Shown: positions 8,101-17,032 of the stretch, in pieces
Numbering within the stretch: the first letter of the stretch is position 1
Layout: each line of letters opens with the position of its first letter
Origin: Bacteroidia bacterium
Lineage (GTDB): Bacteria > Bacteroidota > Bacteroidia > B-17B0 > Aurantibacillaceae
Direction: 5' to 3'
Assembly: GCA_016787705.1 (NCBI GenBank)
Contig: JAEUTP010000017.1
Location: forward strand, 133,511 to 197,510
DNA: 64,000 nucleotides
Made by a program: the position numbers and the translations under genes
Notes under the pieces: generated by a model
The model's input: only the letters and a program-made list of their open reading frames with translations
Database searches by the model: none
Told to the model about the DNA's origin: nothing

Positions 8101-9503
8101 TCCTGCCAATGGCATTATCAGGTTCCGCAGGCGCTGAGGTACAAAGACCTTTAGCTACAGTAGTAATGGGCGGTTTAATTACGGCAACCATACTTACGTT
8201 AATTGTTCTGCCCGTATTGTATGTTGTATTCTCAGGCGAGAAAAGAAAGCCCTTGAACGGAAGCATAGTATCAATTGTCGTATTTGTATTATCAGCACTG
8301 CCATTTGCAGGGCAGTCACAAACACAGCTCCCCGCATTCACATTAGAAGATGCTGTAAACACAGCGGTAAAAAATAACAGCGGTCTTAAATCAACAGCGT
8401 ATGATGTTGACTTACAGCGTAGGCTTGGAAAAGCCGCCATCGGCATTGATAAAACAAATCTGGTGTTAACACAAGATCCTACAAGCGGTGGTAACATTGA
8501 TAATAGTTTTGCCGTCATTCAGAATTTTTCTTTTCCATCTGTTTATGTCAATCAAAAGAAACTTACCAATGCAAATATTCAGGCAAGCCAGGAACAATTG
8601 AAATTGGGAAAGATTAATTTGATAGCAACGGTTAAAGGTGCGTACTACGATTTGTATTACATAAAGAAAAAGATCAGGCTCCTTACATATCAGGACAGCC
8701 TTTACACAGATTTTTCCAAAGCCGCACAAGCCAGGTTCAATACAGGCGAAAGTAACCTATTAGAACAAAGTGCTGCAGACGCAGAAGCCATGCAGGTTAA
8801 AAATAAGCTTTCACAGGCTAAAATTGATTTGCTTATTTACCAGCGAAAGTTACAGGCGTTGTTAAATGTCAAATCTGATATACAGATATCGGACACTGAG
8901 CCTGAAAAAAGAACGTTAACGCTTCAGTACGATACAGCGTTAATTTCCGCTAACCCTTATGCAGCATACCTTAAAAAGCAAATTGAGATCAGCAGGCTTT
9001 CAACAAAAGTTGAGCGTTCTAAATTAATGCCTGACTTTACACTGGGATATTATCACCAGGCGCTTATCAAAAACTATAATCCGAATGATATTTCACGGAA
9101 TTATTTTGGAAATAGTAAACAGGGCGGTTTTCAGGTAGGCATTGCAGTTCCCCTGTTTTTTGGTACACAGGCAAATCGCGTCAAGGCAGCAGTTATTCAG
9201 CAACAGATTGCCGAAAGCAACTATCAATATAACATTAACAACCTCGATGCACGATTCTTCGAATTGATACAGGAGCAGGAAAAATACAGCAATAGCCTGT
9301 TGTATTTCGAAAGCAAAGGGATTGCTCAGGCAGATTTGATAATTGACTATGCGGTAAAAAGTTTTAAAGCCGGTAATATTGGTTACATAGAATACATTCA
9401 GAACCTCAATCGTGCGTCAGACATCCGCAACGATTATTTGGAAACACTCAATCAATACAATCAGGTCATCATACAGTTAGAAGCCTTTGCAGGTACAAAA
9501 TAA
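5139..9503 (+). CDS. CzcA/CusA-type heavy-metal RND pump fused to TolC-like outer-membrane factor
   Basis: A 1454-residue fusion. Residues 1 to about 1035 are a complete HME-RND proton-driven pump: first membrane helix, the LPIDALPDITNNQVQI block, periplasmic porter loops and 12 membrane helices. TM4 holds DFGLIVDGA (residues about 400-408), the signature of CzcA-type pumps for divalent cations; copper pumps such as E. coli CusA lack it. A further hydrophobic segment (about 1045-1062) ends in GQSQ like a signal peptide. The rest, to 1454, is an outer-membrane-factor domain (LEDAVNTAVKNNSGL, then long helices). The adaptor follows 17 bases later, so the operon encodes a whole tripartite exporter. 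Such fusions are common in Bacteroidota. The exact metal cannot be read. Confidence 0.93.
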   Translation: MIDRIIRFSIYHKAIIGLFVIGLIAWGSYALSKLPIDALPDITNNQVQIITVVPTLASQEVEQYVTAPIETACANLPDLTEMRSISRLGLSVITIVFKDEMDVYRARQLVNERIEQAQENIPKGVGTPELAPASTGLSDIYQYVIHTKEGYDTAYTDMELRTIQDWIVRRQLISVPGVAEINTLGGHMKQFEIAIDPDKLRASGITITELFKALEDNNENTGGSYIEKGDNAYFIRGLGLAGNINDIQNIVVKNINGIPRLVGDIAIVQEGSATRYGAATRDGQGEVVVGVVMMLKGQNSADVTNRVKEKIKMVEKTLPEGVVIEPFLDRSTLVERAISTVRKNLVEGGLIVVFILVLLLGNFRAGLVVASVIPLAMLFALGMMRLFNVSGNLMSLGAIDFGLIVDGAVIIVESIVHRISLTKSTTGLLSKDQMNEEVYQASSKIRTSAAFGEIIILIVYLPILTLTGIEGKMFVPMAQVVSFAILGAFILSLTYVPMASSFFLSRKTTHKRNISDRIMDFCQRVYYPVISLALRKKVVVIISAIVLLVASIIVFSRMGGEFIPTLEEGDLAINTRIMAGSSLSKNIEMLTKVEKLLMDEFPEIKQVVSRIGSSEIPTDPMSFEVADIIVVLKEKDEWTSAKTREELSDKIKVALKGMPGISLEISQPVQLRFNELMTGSRSDVAIKIYGSDLTLLDEKAKEATKLIENVKGVADLRAEQTTGLPQINVKYNRERIAQYGINVSDINQALRTAFAGAVAGVIFEGEKRFNMVVRLNKTFRTDIEDIRSLYISTPSGNQLPLSQFAEIEYSEGPMQISRDDAQRRVTLGLNIRNRDVKTVVEEINDILDKKLKLPPGYYVTYGGQFENLVEANKRLVVAVPVALLLILVLLYFTFHSIRQTLLIFSAIPLSAIGGVFALWLRDMPFSISAGVGFIALFGVAVLNGIVLISYFNHLKDEGMTDIKERVLEGTKLRLRPVIMTAAVASLGFLPMALSGSAGAEVQRPLATVVMGGLITATILTLIVLPVLYVVFSGEKRKPLNGSIVSIVVFVLSALPFAGQSQTQLPAFTLEDAVNTAVKNNSGLKSTAYDVDLQRRLGKAAIGIDKTNLVLTQDPTSGGNIDNSFAVIQNFSFPSVYVNQKKLTNANIQASQEQLKLGKINLIATVKGAYYDLYYIKKKIRLLTYQDSLYTDFSKAAQARFNTGESNLLEQSAADAEAMQVKNKLSQAKIDLLIYQRKLQALLNVKSDIQISDTEPEKRTLTLQYDTALISANPYAAYLKKQIEISRLSTKVERSKLMPDFTLGYYHQALIKNYNPNDISRNYFGNSKQGGFQVGIAVPLFFGTQANRVKAAVIQQQIAESNYQYNINNLDARFFELIQEQEKYSNSLLYFESKGIAQADLIIDYAVKSFKAGNIGYIEYIQNLNRASDIRNDYLETLNQYNQVIIQLEAFAGTK

Positions 9504-9520
9504 ATTTAATTATAAAGAAA

Positions 9521-10843
9521 ATGAAAAGTAAGATCATTTATAGTCTGTTTGTAATTGCTGCACTTTCCGTGTCATCATGTGGCAATAAAGAGGAAGCGAA
9601 AACAGAAGAAGCAAACAAAGAAGTAGCAGTCAAAGACACCGCTGCCGAAGAACCAAAAAATACATTCATTGAGATCACAAACTTTCAGTTCAAAAATGCA
9701 GGAATTGAGTTGGGAAGCGTTGAACAAAAAGGATTATCAGAATCCATCAAAGTGTCAGGCAAATTAGACATCCCTCCGCAAAATTATGCAGAAGTATCAA
9801 CGTATGTGGGCGCAGTTGTAAAAACAATATTAGCGGTTGAAGGAGATTTTGTAAAGAAAGGCCAGACAGTAATAGTATTGGAACATCCCGATCTCATCAA
9901 ATTACAGGAAGAATATATTTCGTCTAAGAGCAATATCAGTTATTTAGAAAAGGAATATGAGCGCCAAAAAGATCTGAACAATCAAAAGATCAGTTCGGGC
10001 AAAATCTTTCAGGAAGCGGAAGCAAAATACAATACCGAAAAGGCACGACTCTTGTCTTTAAAAAACCAGTTGGAAATGTTATCGCTTTCTACAGATGCAC
10101 TAGATAAAGGAAACATATCGCGTACCATGCCCTTAAAGTCTCCGGTTGACGGTTACATTGGGCATATCAATGTAAGTCTCGGTTCTTATGCTGAGCCTAA
10201 CAAAGCAGTGTTTGATGTTATTAACCTGGACGATGTACACATTCACTTAAGTGTGTTTGAAAAGGATATCAACAAAGTAAAAGTCGGGCAAAAAGTCTAT
10301 GCCACAATTCCTAACCAACAAGGCAATATCATCGAAGCAGTCATATTTAAGATTGGAAAAATGCTGGATGATGAAACAAAAGCAATAGACGTCCATGCAG
10401 ATATTAAAAATAAAAGTGAAGGTCTCGTGCCGGGCTTATTTGTAAATGCACAGATAAACATTGGTGATAAATCAGTAGGTGCGGTCCCCGAAAAGGCAGT
10501 AGTCCGTAACGGTAAAAAGCAATACATTTTTATTGTAACCAATCAAACATGCGAAAATCCAAATATGAAAAGTACGGCAAAAAAACAGCCTGTAGATATG
10601 AAAGAGCCAACCTTGGCCGATTGTCCAAAGGATAAAGACGGAAAGCACATTGCCAATGGATTTAGGATGATAGAAGTAAAAACGGGAGCGAACGCTAATG
10701 GCTATTTAGAGATAATTCCGCAGGAAGAATTGCCAGAAAATAGTGCAATAGTAACCAAAGGAGCGTTCTCATTAATGTCACAATTAAAAAGCAGCGAAAC
10801 AGTAGGATGCTGCGCACCTGGAGAACCGGAAGAAAAAAAATGA
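9521..10843 (+). CDS. RND efflux periplasmic adaptor lipoprotein (CzcB/CusB family)
   Basis: A 440-residue membrane-fusion protein that links the pump to the outer-membrane factor. The lipobox SVSSC lipidates Cys 20. Residues about 85-130 form the first lipoyl half (VGAVVKTILAVEGDFVKKGQ), then a helical hairpin to about 195 and the second lipoyl half (PLKSPVDGYIGHINVSLGSY). Beta-barrel and membrane-proximal domains follow. Unusual is a 25-residue stretch near residues 345-370 that starts and ends with Cys, and a GCCAPGE motif at the C-terminus. Both look like added metal sites. It lies 17 bases after the pump gene in the same operon. Confidence 0.9.
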   Translation: MKSKIIYSLFVIAALSVSSCGNKEEAKTEEANKEVAVKDTAAEEPKNTFIEITNFQFKNAGIELGSVEQKGLSESIKVSGKLDIPPQNYAEVSTYVGAVVKTILAVEGDFVKKGQTVIVLEHPDLIKLQEEYISSKSNISYLEKEYERQKDLNNQKISSGKIFQEAEAKYNTEKARLLSLKNQLEMLSLSTDALDKGNISRTMPLKSPVDGYIGHINVSLGSYAEPNKAVFDVINLDDVHIHLSVFEKDINKVKVGQKVYATIPNQQGNIIEAVIFKIGKMLDDETKAIDVHADIKNKSEGLVPGLFVNAQINIGDKSVGAVPEKAVVRNGKKQYIFIVTNQTCENPNMKSTAKKQPVDMKEPTLADCPKDKDGKHIANGFRMIEVKTGANANGYLEIIPQEELPENSAIVTKGAFSLMSQLKSSETVGCCAPGEPEEKK

Positions 10844-10869
10844 TTGTCAACAAACAAAACTAAATTAAA

Positions 10870-11190
10870 ATGATATCACAAAAAAGTTACATAATAGTCC
10901 TTATCATTCTTATTATGGAAGCATGCACGCCCAACACGGAAGAGCCACAACAAGTTAAAGTCATACCGGCTACACAGCTTCCTTCTAAACATAAAAACCT
11001 GGAAGTTGACCGCGCCTTATTGATTTCGCTCAAAGACCCTGTGTGCGGCATGAGCGTTAAAAAGAATTTGATCGATACACTTACCTATGAACATAACCTT
11101 TATGGCTTCTGTGGTACGGGTTGCAAAGATGCTTTTTTAAAAGACCCTATACAGCACAATCCTGTAGGAGATTCTGAAATCAAAAAGTAA
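10870..11190 (+). CDS. YHS-domain lipoprotein
   Basis: A 106-residue protein. A short signal segment ends at an IMEAC lipobox (Cys about 17). Residues about 57-95 form a YHS domain with DPVCGMSV and, after a Tyr-containing strand, FCGTGCKDAFLKDP. In YHS domains these cysteines bind a metal, and such domains accompany copper and other heavy-metal transporters. It sits 26 bases after the adaptor, so it is a plausible periplasmic metal receiver or donor for the pump. The classical second-strand motif is modified (Y-EHNLYGFC), which is common in this class. Confidence 0.8.
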   Translation: MISQKSYIIVLIILIMEACTPNTEEPQQVKVIPATQLPSKHKNLEVDRALLISLKDPVCGMSVKKNLIDTLTYEHNLYGFCGTGCKDAFLKDPIQHNPVGDSEIKK

Positions 11191-11213
11191 TAAAGCTTAG
11201 TTAACAGTTTTCA

Positions 11214-11399
11214 TTGAAGAAGGGAAAAAATAAAATTCAAAAAACAAAGCGCAATAAGTTTGCAGGCGATAAAAAAGGAGAAAAAATTAAACCTATAACA
11301 ATTCTTAAAACTATTGGAATTGTAATCGCTTGCGCTCTTTTGCTATTTGGTATCTTAACCAAGATATTGCATTATTTTCATCATTGTGTAAATCATTAA
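11214..11399 (+). CDS. small basic single-pass membrane protein with His tail
   Basis: A 61-residue protein starting with TTG. The first 30 residues are very Lys-rich and cytoplasmic by the positive-inside rule. Residues about 35-52 are one membrane helix. The tail (HYFHHCVNH) has five His and one Cys and should face the periplasm. It closes the first efflux operon. Proteins of the same plan occur at 22473-22604, just before the second pump, and at 44119-44340. This suggests a small accessory subunit, but no family is recognised. Confidence 0.5.
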   Translation: MKKGKNKIQKTKRNKFAGDKKGEKIKPITILKTIGIVIACALLLFGILTKILHYFHHCVNH

Positions 11400-11546
11400 C
11401 TATGTTTAAAGAACAGGATGTCTAACGTTATTGAATAAAAATGGTTTTTAACATTTGGAAACGTGTTCAAAACAGTAATGTTCGACCTTTTTTCCTGCGG
11501 TTAAATCTAAAATTTCGCCATTTTTATGAAATAATAAATTAATTTG

Positions 11547-11554
11547 TATATTTG
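11547..11554 (+). promoter_or_regulatory. -7 promoter box for a leaderless mRNA
   Basis: TATATTTG lies 5 bases before the GTG at 11560. The surrounding TTTGTAnnTTTGATA is conserved at 21937-21951 in front of the paralogue. Confidence 0.5.
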
Positions 11555-11641
11555 ATAGGGTGAAAAAATTTGTAGTCATATTTTTATTGTTTCAGTTTGC
11601 AAGCAGTAATGCTTTTGCTGAACAACTTGTAAAAATACCTG
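11547..11641 (+). repeat. direct repeat A (promoter and signal-peptide region of duplicated small gene)
   Basis: The first 82 coding bases differ from those at 21954-22035 at about nine positions by hand count, and the -7 box context is also shared. The two copies have the same orientation and bracket the T9SS block at 12144-21854. Confidence 0.7.
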
Positions 11642-11970
11642 TTATGCTATCACATTATTTTTACCATTCACAAGAGCACGAAGATCAGAACAACCTATTG
11701 GGATTTTTACAAAGCCACTATTACGATCAACACGACAGTAACAAAAAAGTTGGAGATAATCATCAAGAAGATAAGGATTGTAATCTTCCATTTAATCAAT
11801 GTGGTAGTTGTTGTATTGATGCCGATTCGTCGGTAGAAGGGTTTGTTGCGTCGTATATCTCAGCCGATTTTGCCGTTTTATCATTAACATTGGTAACTTT
11901 TTTACCCCAACAGGATTTTTTCCAAAGTTTTGATCTCTGTAATATCTGGCAGCCGCCAAAAATTTCTTAA
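11560..11970 (+). CDS. small secreted His/Cys-rich protein with WQPP tail (copy 1)
   Basis: A 136-residue protein starting with GTG. The signal peptide ends in NAFA. The mature chain has HYFYHSQEHED, a His/Asp-rich middle, a C-x2-CC group (QCGSCC) and the C-terminal tail NIWQPPKIS. It is a close paralogue of the protein at 21954-22376, which leads the second efflux operon. Here, however, no pump follows and the T9SS block begins 174 bases downstream. Periplasmic metal binding is inferred from residue content. Translation probably starts on a leaderless mRNA. Confidence 0.65.
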   Translation: MKKFVVIFLLFQFASSNAFAEQLVKIPVMLSHYFYHSQEHEDQNNLLGFLQSHYYDQHDSNKKVGDNHQEDKDCNLPFNQCGSCCIDADSSVEGFVASYISADFAVLSLTLVTFLPQQDFFQSFDLCNIWQPPKIS

Positions 11971-12143
11971 TTCATCTTTTTTCTCTTTTTTATTAGTTGC
12001 GATGTTCGTGTATTAAAATATACAGGAAAGCGCGTGAGTAAAAAGATTTGATAGAAGTTCTTCTGTCAACATTTCAATTTATAATTTCATTTAAGATCAG
12101 ACATTTTAAAAGCAATCCTTTTTTAATGCGTAAATAAAAACAA

Positions 12144-14393
12144 ATGACTAAGAAATTAGCAATTTTTCTGCTATCAGTTATGTTTTTTAAAATTGATAGT
12201 GTAATAGCTCAACTCTTCGTTTCGCGCGACACAGTTACCGTTTACGAAGCAGGCAAGGTTTTAAAATTACCTTGGGCAAATGGTTTAAATAACGTCAACG
12301 TTTCAAACCTTGATTTAAATTTCGATGGTAAAAAAGACCTTGTGGTTTTTGATAAAGTAACACAGTTTTCAGTGGGGCGTTTCCGTTGTTTTATTAATGT
12401 TGGAAACGTAGGAGAAACAAAATACATAGCTAAACCGGAATTAAGTTATAGTTTTCCTCCGGTTTCAAATTGGGCTGTTTGTCTTGACTATAACTGCGAT
12501 GGCAAAGAAGATCTTTTTGCATCGGTTAATGGTGGAATCTCAGTTTACAAAAATATTAGTACTCCAAGTGTTGGAGTTGCATTCAGTCTTGTTAAATCCT
12601 TAGTTTACTCTGATTTTAATCCTCAAGGGCCTCCATCATTAGCTTTTTTGTATGCAAGTACTATTGGAGTTCCAGGACTGGCAGATATTGATAATGATGG
12701 CGACATCGATGTTCTTACATTTAGCCCTGGTGGTTTTTACATAGAATACCATAAAAATATGAGTAAAGAGTTGTACAATCATTGTGATAGTTTAGTGTAT
12801 CAGTTAGAAGATGCCTGTTGGGGTAAGATTAGCGAACAAAATTGTACGGTAAGCATGAATGAATGTCCTTTACGACCTGTATCCAACCAGTTTTATCCAC
12901 CTATTGATAAAAAGCGTCATGCGGGATCTTGCCTAATGTGTTTTGATTCGAATGGTGATAATTTACAAGATCTGATAATGGGAGATATTGTTTGCAGTAC
13001 TGTGCAATTTGCATCTAATACAGGTTCTATCACAAATGCGGTAATTACTGACACTACTAAGTTATACCCCAATTATCCAAATAAGAATAACACTTTGCAA
13101 ATAAAGCTCAATAATTTCCCATGCACTTATTATGTCGATTGCGACGGTGATGGCAAAAAAGATCTTATTGCCTCTCCAAACGCTTTTGGTAGTGAAAATA
13201 CATTAAGTATGTGGTATTATAAAAATGCAAGTTCAACAAATACGGTAAATTTCCAGTTCGTTAAAAAGAATTTTTTGCAGGATGAAATGATCGAAGTTGG
13301 TCAAAATTCTTTCCCAGTAGTTTTTGATTATAACGCCGACGGAAAAAAAGATTTATTAATAGGTACATATGGATATTATAATAATATTAGTTTAACATCA
13401 AAACTTACACTATACGAAAATATTGGTACTCCATCTCAGCCAACCTATTCCCTTATAACAAGAGACTACGCTGGAATTAGTACTTACGGTTTAAATGCAG
13501 TAGTTCCAACTGTTGGCGATATTGATTCTGATGGTGATGTTGATATTTGTTTAGGTACTGCAAATGGTCAGATACATTGGTTAAAGAACTCAGGTGGTGC
13601 AGGAAATCCTTGTATATTCTCCAATTTTCTTAATAATCCTTTTGGATTTATAACCAACTCAGCCGCTGCCTCTCCACAGTTATTTGATATTGACAAAGAT
13701 GGAAAATTGGATCTGATGATAGGAACAAAAAATGGCAGAATCGCCTTTTATAAAAACGTTGGCTCTTCTACAGTTCCCTCATTTAATCTAATTACAAATT
13801 TTTTTGGTTCAATTGATGTAAAAGGAGATCCAAATTCATATGGTATTGATGGTTATGCCTCACCTTATTTTTTTAATGAAGGTGCAACCACTAAAATTTT
13901 AGTAGGGAATGTACATGGTCAGTTATTTTATTTTGATGTGCCGAATATATTATCAGATCCTTGTATTTTAATTGATGTGGATGCAAACAATTATAACGAA
14001 GGTGGACAGGCCACTGTTTGTTTTGAAGATGTAAACAATGATAATAAAAGAGATTTATTTATTGGTAATGGTTCTGGCGGCCTGAGTTATTTCTCATCTA
14101 TGGGACCAGAAGTTTCTGTAAAGGAATTACAATCAGATATAGATAACGTCACATCGGTTTACCCTAATCCTGCAAAGGATTACTTCTATCTTTCTATCCG
14201 AAATACGTTTATTGAAAGCGGAGAATTTATTATAACTGATCTTATGGGTAAAAAAGTTTCTGAAGGGAAATTGTCCTCAAATTTCGAAGCCATACGGGTG
14301 AGTGATTTCAAGCCCGGCTTCTATCTTTTTAAAATTATAATATACAACGGTAAAAAAACAAATACATACACGAAAAAAATAGTAAAAGAATAA
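12144..14393 (+). CDS. FG-GAP/VCBS-repeat T9SS surface protein
   Basis: A 749-residue secreted protein. Signal peptide residues 1-22 end in VIAQ. At least nine calcium-loop repeats of the form D-x-(D/N)-x-D-G-x-x-D-(L/I) follow along the chain, for example DLNFDGKKDL, DIDNDGDIDV, DCDGDGKKDL and DIDKDGKLDL. They fit integrin-like beta-propeller blades. Residues about 670-749 are a T9SS type A sorting domain (VYPNPAKDYFYLS, then FYLFKI). It is the first gene of the T9SS block and lies 5 bases before the DUF6029 gene. A role in adhesion or surface binding is typical of the fold; the partner is unknown. Confidence 0.85.
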   Translation: MTKKLAIFLLSVMFFKIDSVIAQLFVSRDTVTVYEAGKVLKLPWANGLNNVNVSNLDLNFDGKKDLVVFDKVTQFSVGRFRCFINVGNVGETKYIAKPELSYSFPPVSNWAVCLDYNCDGKEDLFASVNGGISVYKNISTPSVGVAFSLVKSLVYSDFNPQGPPSLAFLYASTIGVPGLADIDNDGDIDVLTFSPGGFYIEYHKNMSKELYNHCDSLVYQLEDACWGKISEQNCTVSMNECPLRPVSNQFYPPIDKKRHAGSCLMCFDSNGDNLQDLIMGDIVCSTVQFASNTGSITNAVITDTTKLYPNYPNKNNTLQIKLNNFPCTYYVDCDGDGKKDLIASPNAFGSENTLSMWYYKNASSTNTVNFQFVKKNFLQDEMIEVGQNSFPVVFDYNADGKKDLLIGTYGYYNNISLTSKLTLYENIGTPSQPTYSLITRDYAGISTYGLNAVVPTVGDIDSDGDVDICLGTANGQIHWLKNSGGAGNPCIFSNFLNNPFGFITNSAAASPQLFDIDKDGKLDLMIGTKNGRIAFYKNVGSSTVPSFNLITNFFGSIDVKGDPNSYGIDGYASPYFFNEGATTKILVGNVHGQLFYFDVPNILSDPCILIDVDANNYNEGGQATVCFEDVNNDNKRDLFIGNGSGGLSYFSSMGPEVSVKELQSDIDNVTSVYPNPAKDYFYLSIRNTFIESGEFIITDLMGKKVSEGKLSSNFEAIRVSDFKPGFYLFKIIIYNGKKTNTYTKKIVKE

Positions 14394-14398
14394 GCTTT

Positions 14399-16096
14399 AT
14401 GCTCAAGGTAAAAATAATATATCCACTCTCTATATTCGTTTTAAGTTTCTTAAGCAATATATCTAGGGGTCAGTCAGTTTCTGATTTATCCAGTAGTATT
14501 CATGGAAATTTTCAGCTAGACGCTCAGTATTATAATCCCGATAGTTTAATAGGTGCACCAAGAGTGCCTGAAAAATTATTGTCTAATGCCTTTGGTAATA
14601 TCAATTTTACAAGAGGAAAATTTTCGGCAGGTGTAAGATACGAAGCTTATAACAATGTTATGCAGGGCTTTGATCAGCGTTATAAGGGACAGGGGGTAAC
14701 AAATCGTTTTGCACGTTATCAGGATGATCTTTTAGATATAACTATCGGTAATATATATGAGCAATTTGGGAGTGGTTTGCTGTTGAGAACGTATTATGAA
14801 CCTGGACTGCTATATGATAATTCGTTGGATGGAATTCGAGTAATAAGCAATCCATATAAAGGAATAACTTTTAAGGGGCTTGTTGGCAAGCAACGTTCTT
14901 TTTTTGCTGTTGGACCAGGTATCATTAGAGGGTTTGATGGGGAGTTAAATTTGAACGAGATGTTGGATTCGGTTTTCAAAAACATGAAGACAAGAATAAT
15001 TTTAGGAGGATCCTTTGTAAGCAAATTTCAGATTGATCAGGATCCGGATTTTAAGTTGCCTGAAAATGTAGGTAGCTACGGCGGAAGGCTATCTGTAATT
15101 CGTGGAGGATTTAATTTTTTTGGAGAATATGTTATTAAAGAAAATGATCCCGGAGCGGATAACTCTTCAACAGCAAATGGAAAGCGATATTACAGTTATA
15201 AACAAGGAGAGGCATTATTTGTCTCTACTTCTTATGCAATGAAAGGCTTTTCATTTCTATTACAAGCTAAACGAATCGATAATATGGCTTTTAGAAGTGA
15301 TAGGGATGCAACACTACAAAATTTACTAATTAACTTTTTACCAGCGACAACACGTCAGCATACATATTTAATGCCGGCTTTAAATCCTTATGCAACCCAG
15401 CCTAAAGGTGAAGTAGGTTTGATGGCTGAAGTTCAGTTTAAACAAAAAAAGGGTTCGTGGCTTGGCGGTAAATATGGATCTGATATTACTTTAAATTTTT
15501 CACAGGCAAATGGATTAAATAAAATTGGTGTAAATGACAGTGCAACTCGATATACATTATATAAAACGAATTATGGTGAAGTTGGTGAAAAATATTATCA
15601 CGATTTTTTTATTGAGCTGAGTAAAAAATTCTCAAAGAAATTGAAAGTGAATTTAATGTATGCTAATCAGTTTTATAATAAAAATATGGTGCAGTTTGGT
15701 TCTCCAAATGCCGGATATCAAAATATATCAGCGCATATCGGCGTTGTCGACTTAACATATAAATATAGATCGAATAGCGCCATACGTTTTGAAACTCAGG
15801 GTTTGTTTTCAGACAATAAGAGTAATCCTAACGCAGGAAACTGGGCTACGGGCATGGTAGAGTGGACGCCGAACACACATTTTTTTCTTGCTGTGCTTGA
15901 TCAGTACAATTATGGAAATCCCGAAGCGAATTTGCAGTTACATTATTTCCTTATTTCAGCAGGTTATACAAATGGACCTCACAGGATCTCTTTAAGTGCA
16001 GGCAAACAAAGAGCCGGGATATTTTGTGTCGGGGGAGTGTGTCGAAACGTACCTGCCAGTAATGGAATAGCAATTTCAATAACAAGTAGTTTTTAA
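14399..16096 (+). CDS. DUF6029 outer-membrane beta-barrel protein
   Basis: A 565-residue protein with signal peptide (residues 1-24, ending SRGQ). The sequence GNFQLDAQYYNPDS at the mature N-terminus and the block RYQDDLLDITIGNIYEQFGSGLLLR are characteristic of DUF6029. The rest alternates amphipathic strands and ends in a C-terminal Phe (ISITSSF), typical of outer-membrane barrels. The family is restricted to Bacteroidota and usually travels with an Omp28-like lipoprotein and a PorU-type sortase, as here. The exact function is unknown; a link to type IX secretion is inferred from the neighbours. Confidence 0.8.
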   Translation: MLKVKIIYPLSIFVLSFLSNISRGQSVSDLSSSIHGNFQLDAQYYNPDSLIGAPRVPEKLLSNAFGNINFTRGKFSAGVRYEAYNNVMQGFDQRYKGQGVTNRFARYQDDLLDITIGNIYEQFGSGLLLRTYYEPGLLYDNSLDGIRVISNPYKGITFKGLVGKQRSFFAVGPGIIRGFDGELNLNEMLDSVFKNMKTRIILGGSFVSKFQIDQDPDFKLPENVGSYGGRLSVIRGGFNFFGEYVIKENDPGADNSSTANGKRYYSYKQGEALFVSTSYAMKGFSFLLQAKRIDNMAFRSDRDATLQNLLINFLPATTRQHTYLMPALNPYATQPKGEVGLMAEVQFKQKKGSWLGGKYGSDITLNFSQANGLNKIGVNDSATRYTLYKTNYGEVGEKYYHDFFIELSKKFSKKLKVNLMYANQFYNKNMVQFGSPNAGYQNISAHIGVVDLTYKYRSNSAIRFETQGLFSDNKSNPNAGNWATGMVEWTPNTHFFLAVLDQYNYGNPEANLQLHYFLISAGYTNGPHRISLSAGKQRAGIFCVGGVCRNVPASNGIAISITSSF

Positions 16097-16124
16097 TATG
16101 AATAATCAATAAATCAAATATAAC

Positions 16125-16976
16125 ATGAAAAAAAGCGCCTTTATACCAATTATTTTTATGGCATTGATCTTTGCATCATGCGATAAGGTAGATTATCCGG
16201 CCGAATCTGTAAACACCGATAAAGATTCAACAAGTGGAAATACTTACATTAGAAAAGTTTTGCTGGAAGACTATACTGGCCATAAATGTGGTAATTGTCC
16301 TGCAGCAGCAATCGTTGCAGAGAATTTATATGAGCAGTATAAAGGTAAGGTAATTACGATCGCAGTACACGCAGGTTTTTTCGCAAAAACAAGCTCAACA
16401 CACCCAACATCATATACTACAACGGCTGGTAATGACTGGGATGGTTCAACTGGGTTTGCAGTGAGTGCCGTTGGAAATCCAAACGGTATGGTTAATCGAA
16501 AAAACTATGCCGGTAATGGATTGATTCAAAAAGAGACAAAATGGCCCACAACAGTTGCTCTTGCAATTAACGATACATATATTTTGGGTCTTTCTATTAA
16601 GCCGAATTACAATGAATCCACAAGGATGTTATCAACGGATGTTACTGCCAAATTTAAAACATCCTATCCTAATAATGTAAAGTTAAGCCTTATTATTATT
16701 GAAGATAGCATTATTGGTCCCCAAACGGACTATAGTAAAAATCCCGATTACATACCCAATTATGTATTTATGCATATGTTAAGAGAATCTATTAACGGCT
16801 CATGGGGAACCGATTTAAAAACTACACCTATAGCTGCTAAGGATTCTGTTAAGTTATCATTCAATAACTTTGCAATTAAAAATTTATTTAATGATAAACG
16901 GCTATATCTTGTTGCTTTTGCATATGATGCAACTAACAAAGAGATCTTGCAAGTCGAAAAAGTTAAAATGAAATGA
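16125..16976 (+). CDS. Omp28-related outer-membrane lipoprotein
   Basis: A 283-residue lipoprotein (lipobox IFASC, Cys about 19). The N-terminal domain shows the thioredoxin-like Omp28 block LLEDYTGHKCGNCPAAA, with a CGNC pair in the place of the thioredoxin active site, and then VITIAVHAGFFA. The C-terminal half is a beta-rich domain. Omp28 proteins are surface lipoproteins of Bacteroidota, often beside T9SS genes. The CxxC suggests a thiol-disulfide role, but no activity is established by the sequence. It lies between the DUF6029 barrel and a T9SS cargo. Confidence 0.85.
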   Translation: MKKSAFIPIIFMALIFASCDKVDYPAESVNTDKDSTSGNTYIRKVLLEDYTGHKCGNCPAAAIVAENLYEQYKGKVITIAVHAGFFAKTSSTHPTSYTTTAGNDWDGSTGFAVSAVGNPNGMVNRKNYAGNGLIQKETKWPTTVALAINDTYILGLSIKPNYNESTRMLSTDVTAKFKTSYPNNVKLSLIIIEDSIIGPQTDYSKNPDYIPNYVFMHMLRESINGSWGTDLKTTPIAAKDSVKLSFNNFAIKNLFNDKRLYLVAFAYDATNKEILQVEKVKMK

Positions 16977-17032
16977 TTCGAGTTCGCATAAATAAATATA
17001 AACTATAATTAATAACCTCAAAAAAACAAACC

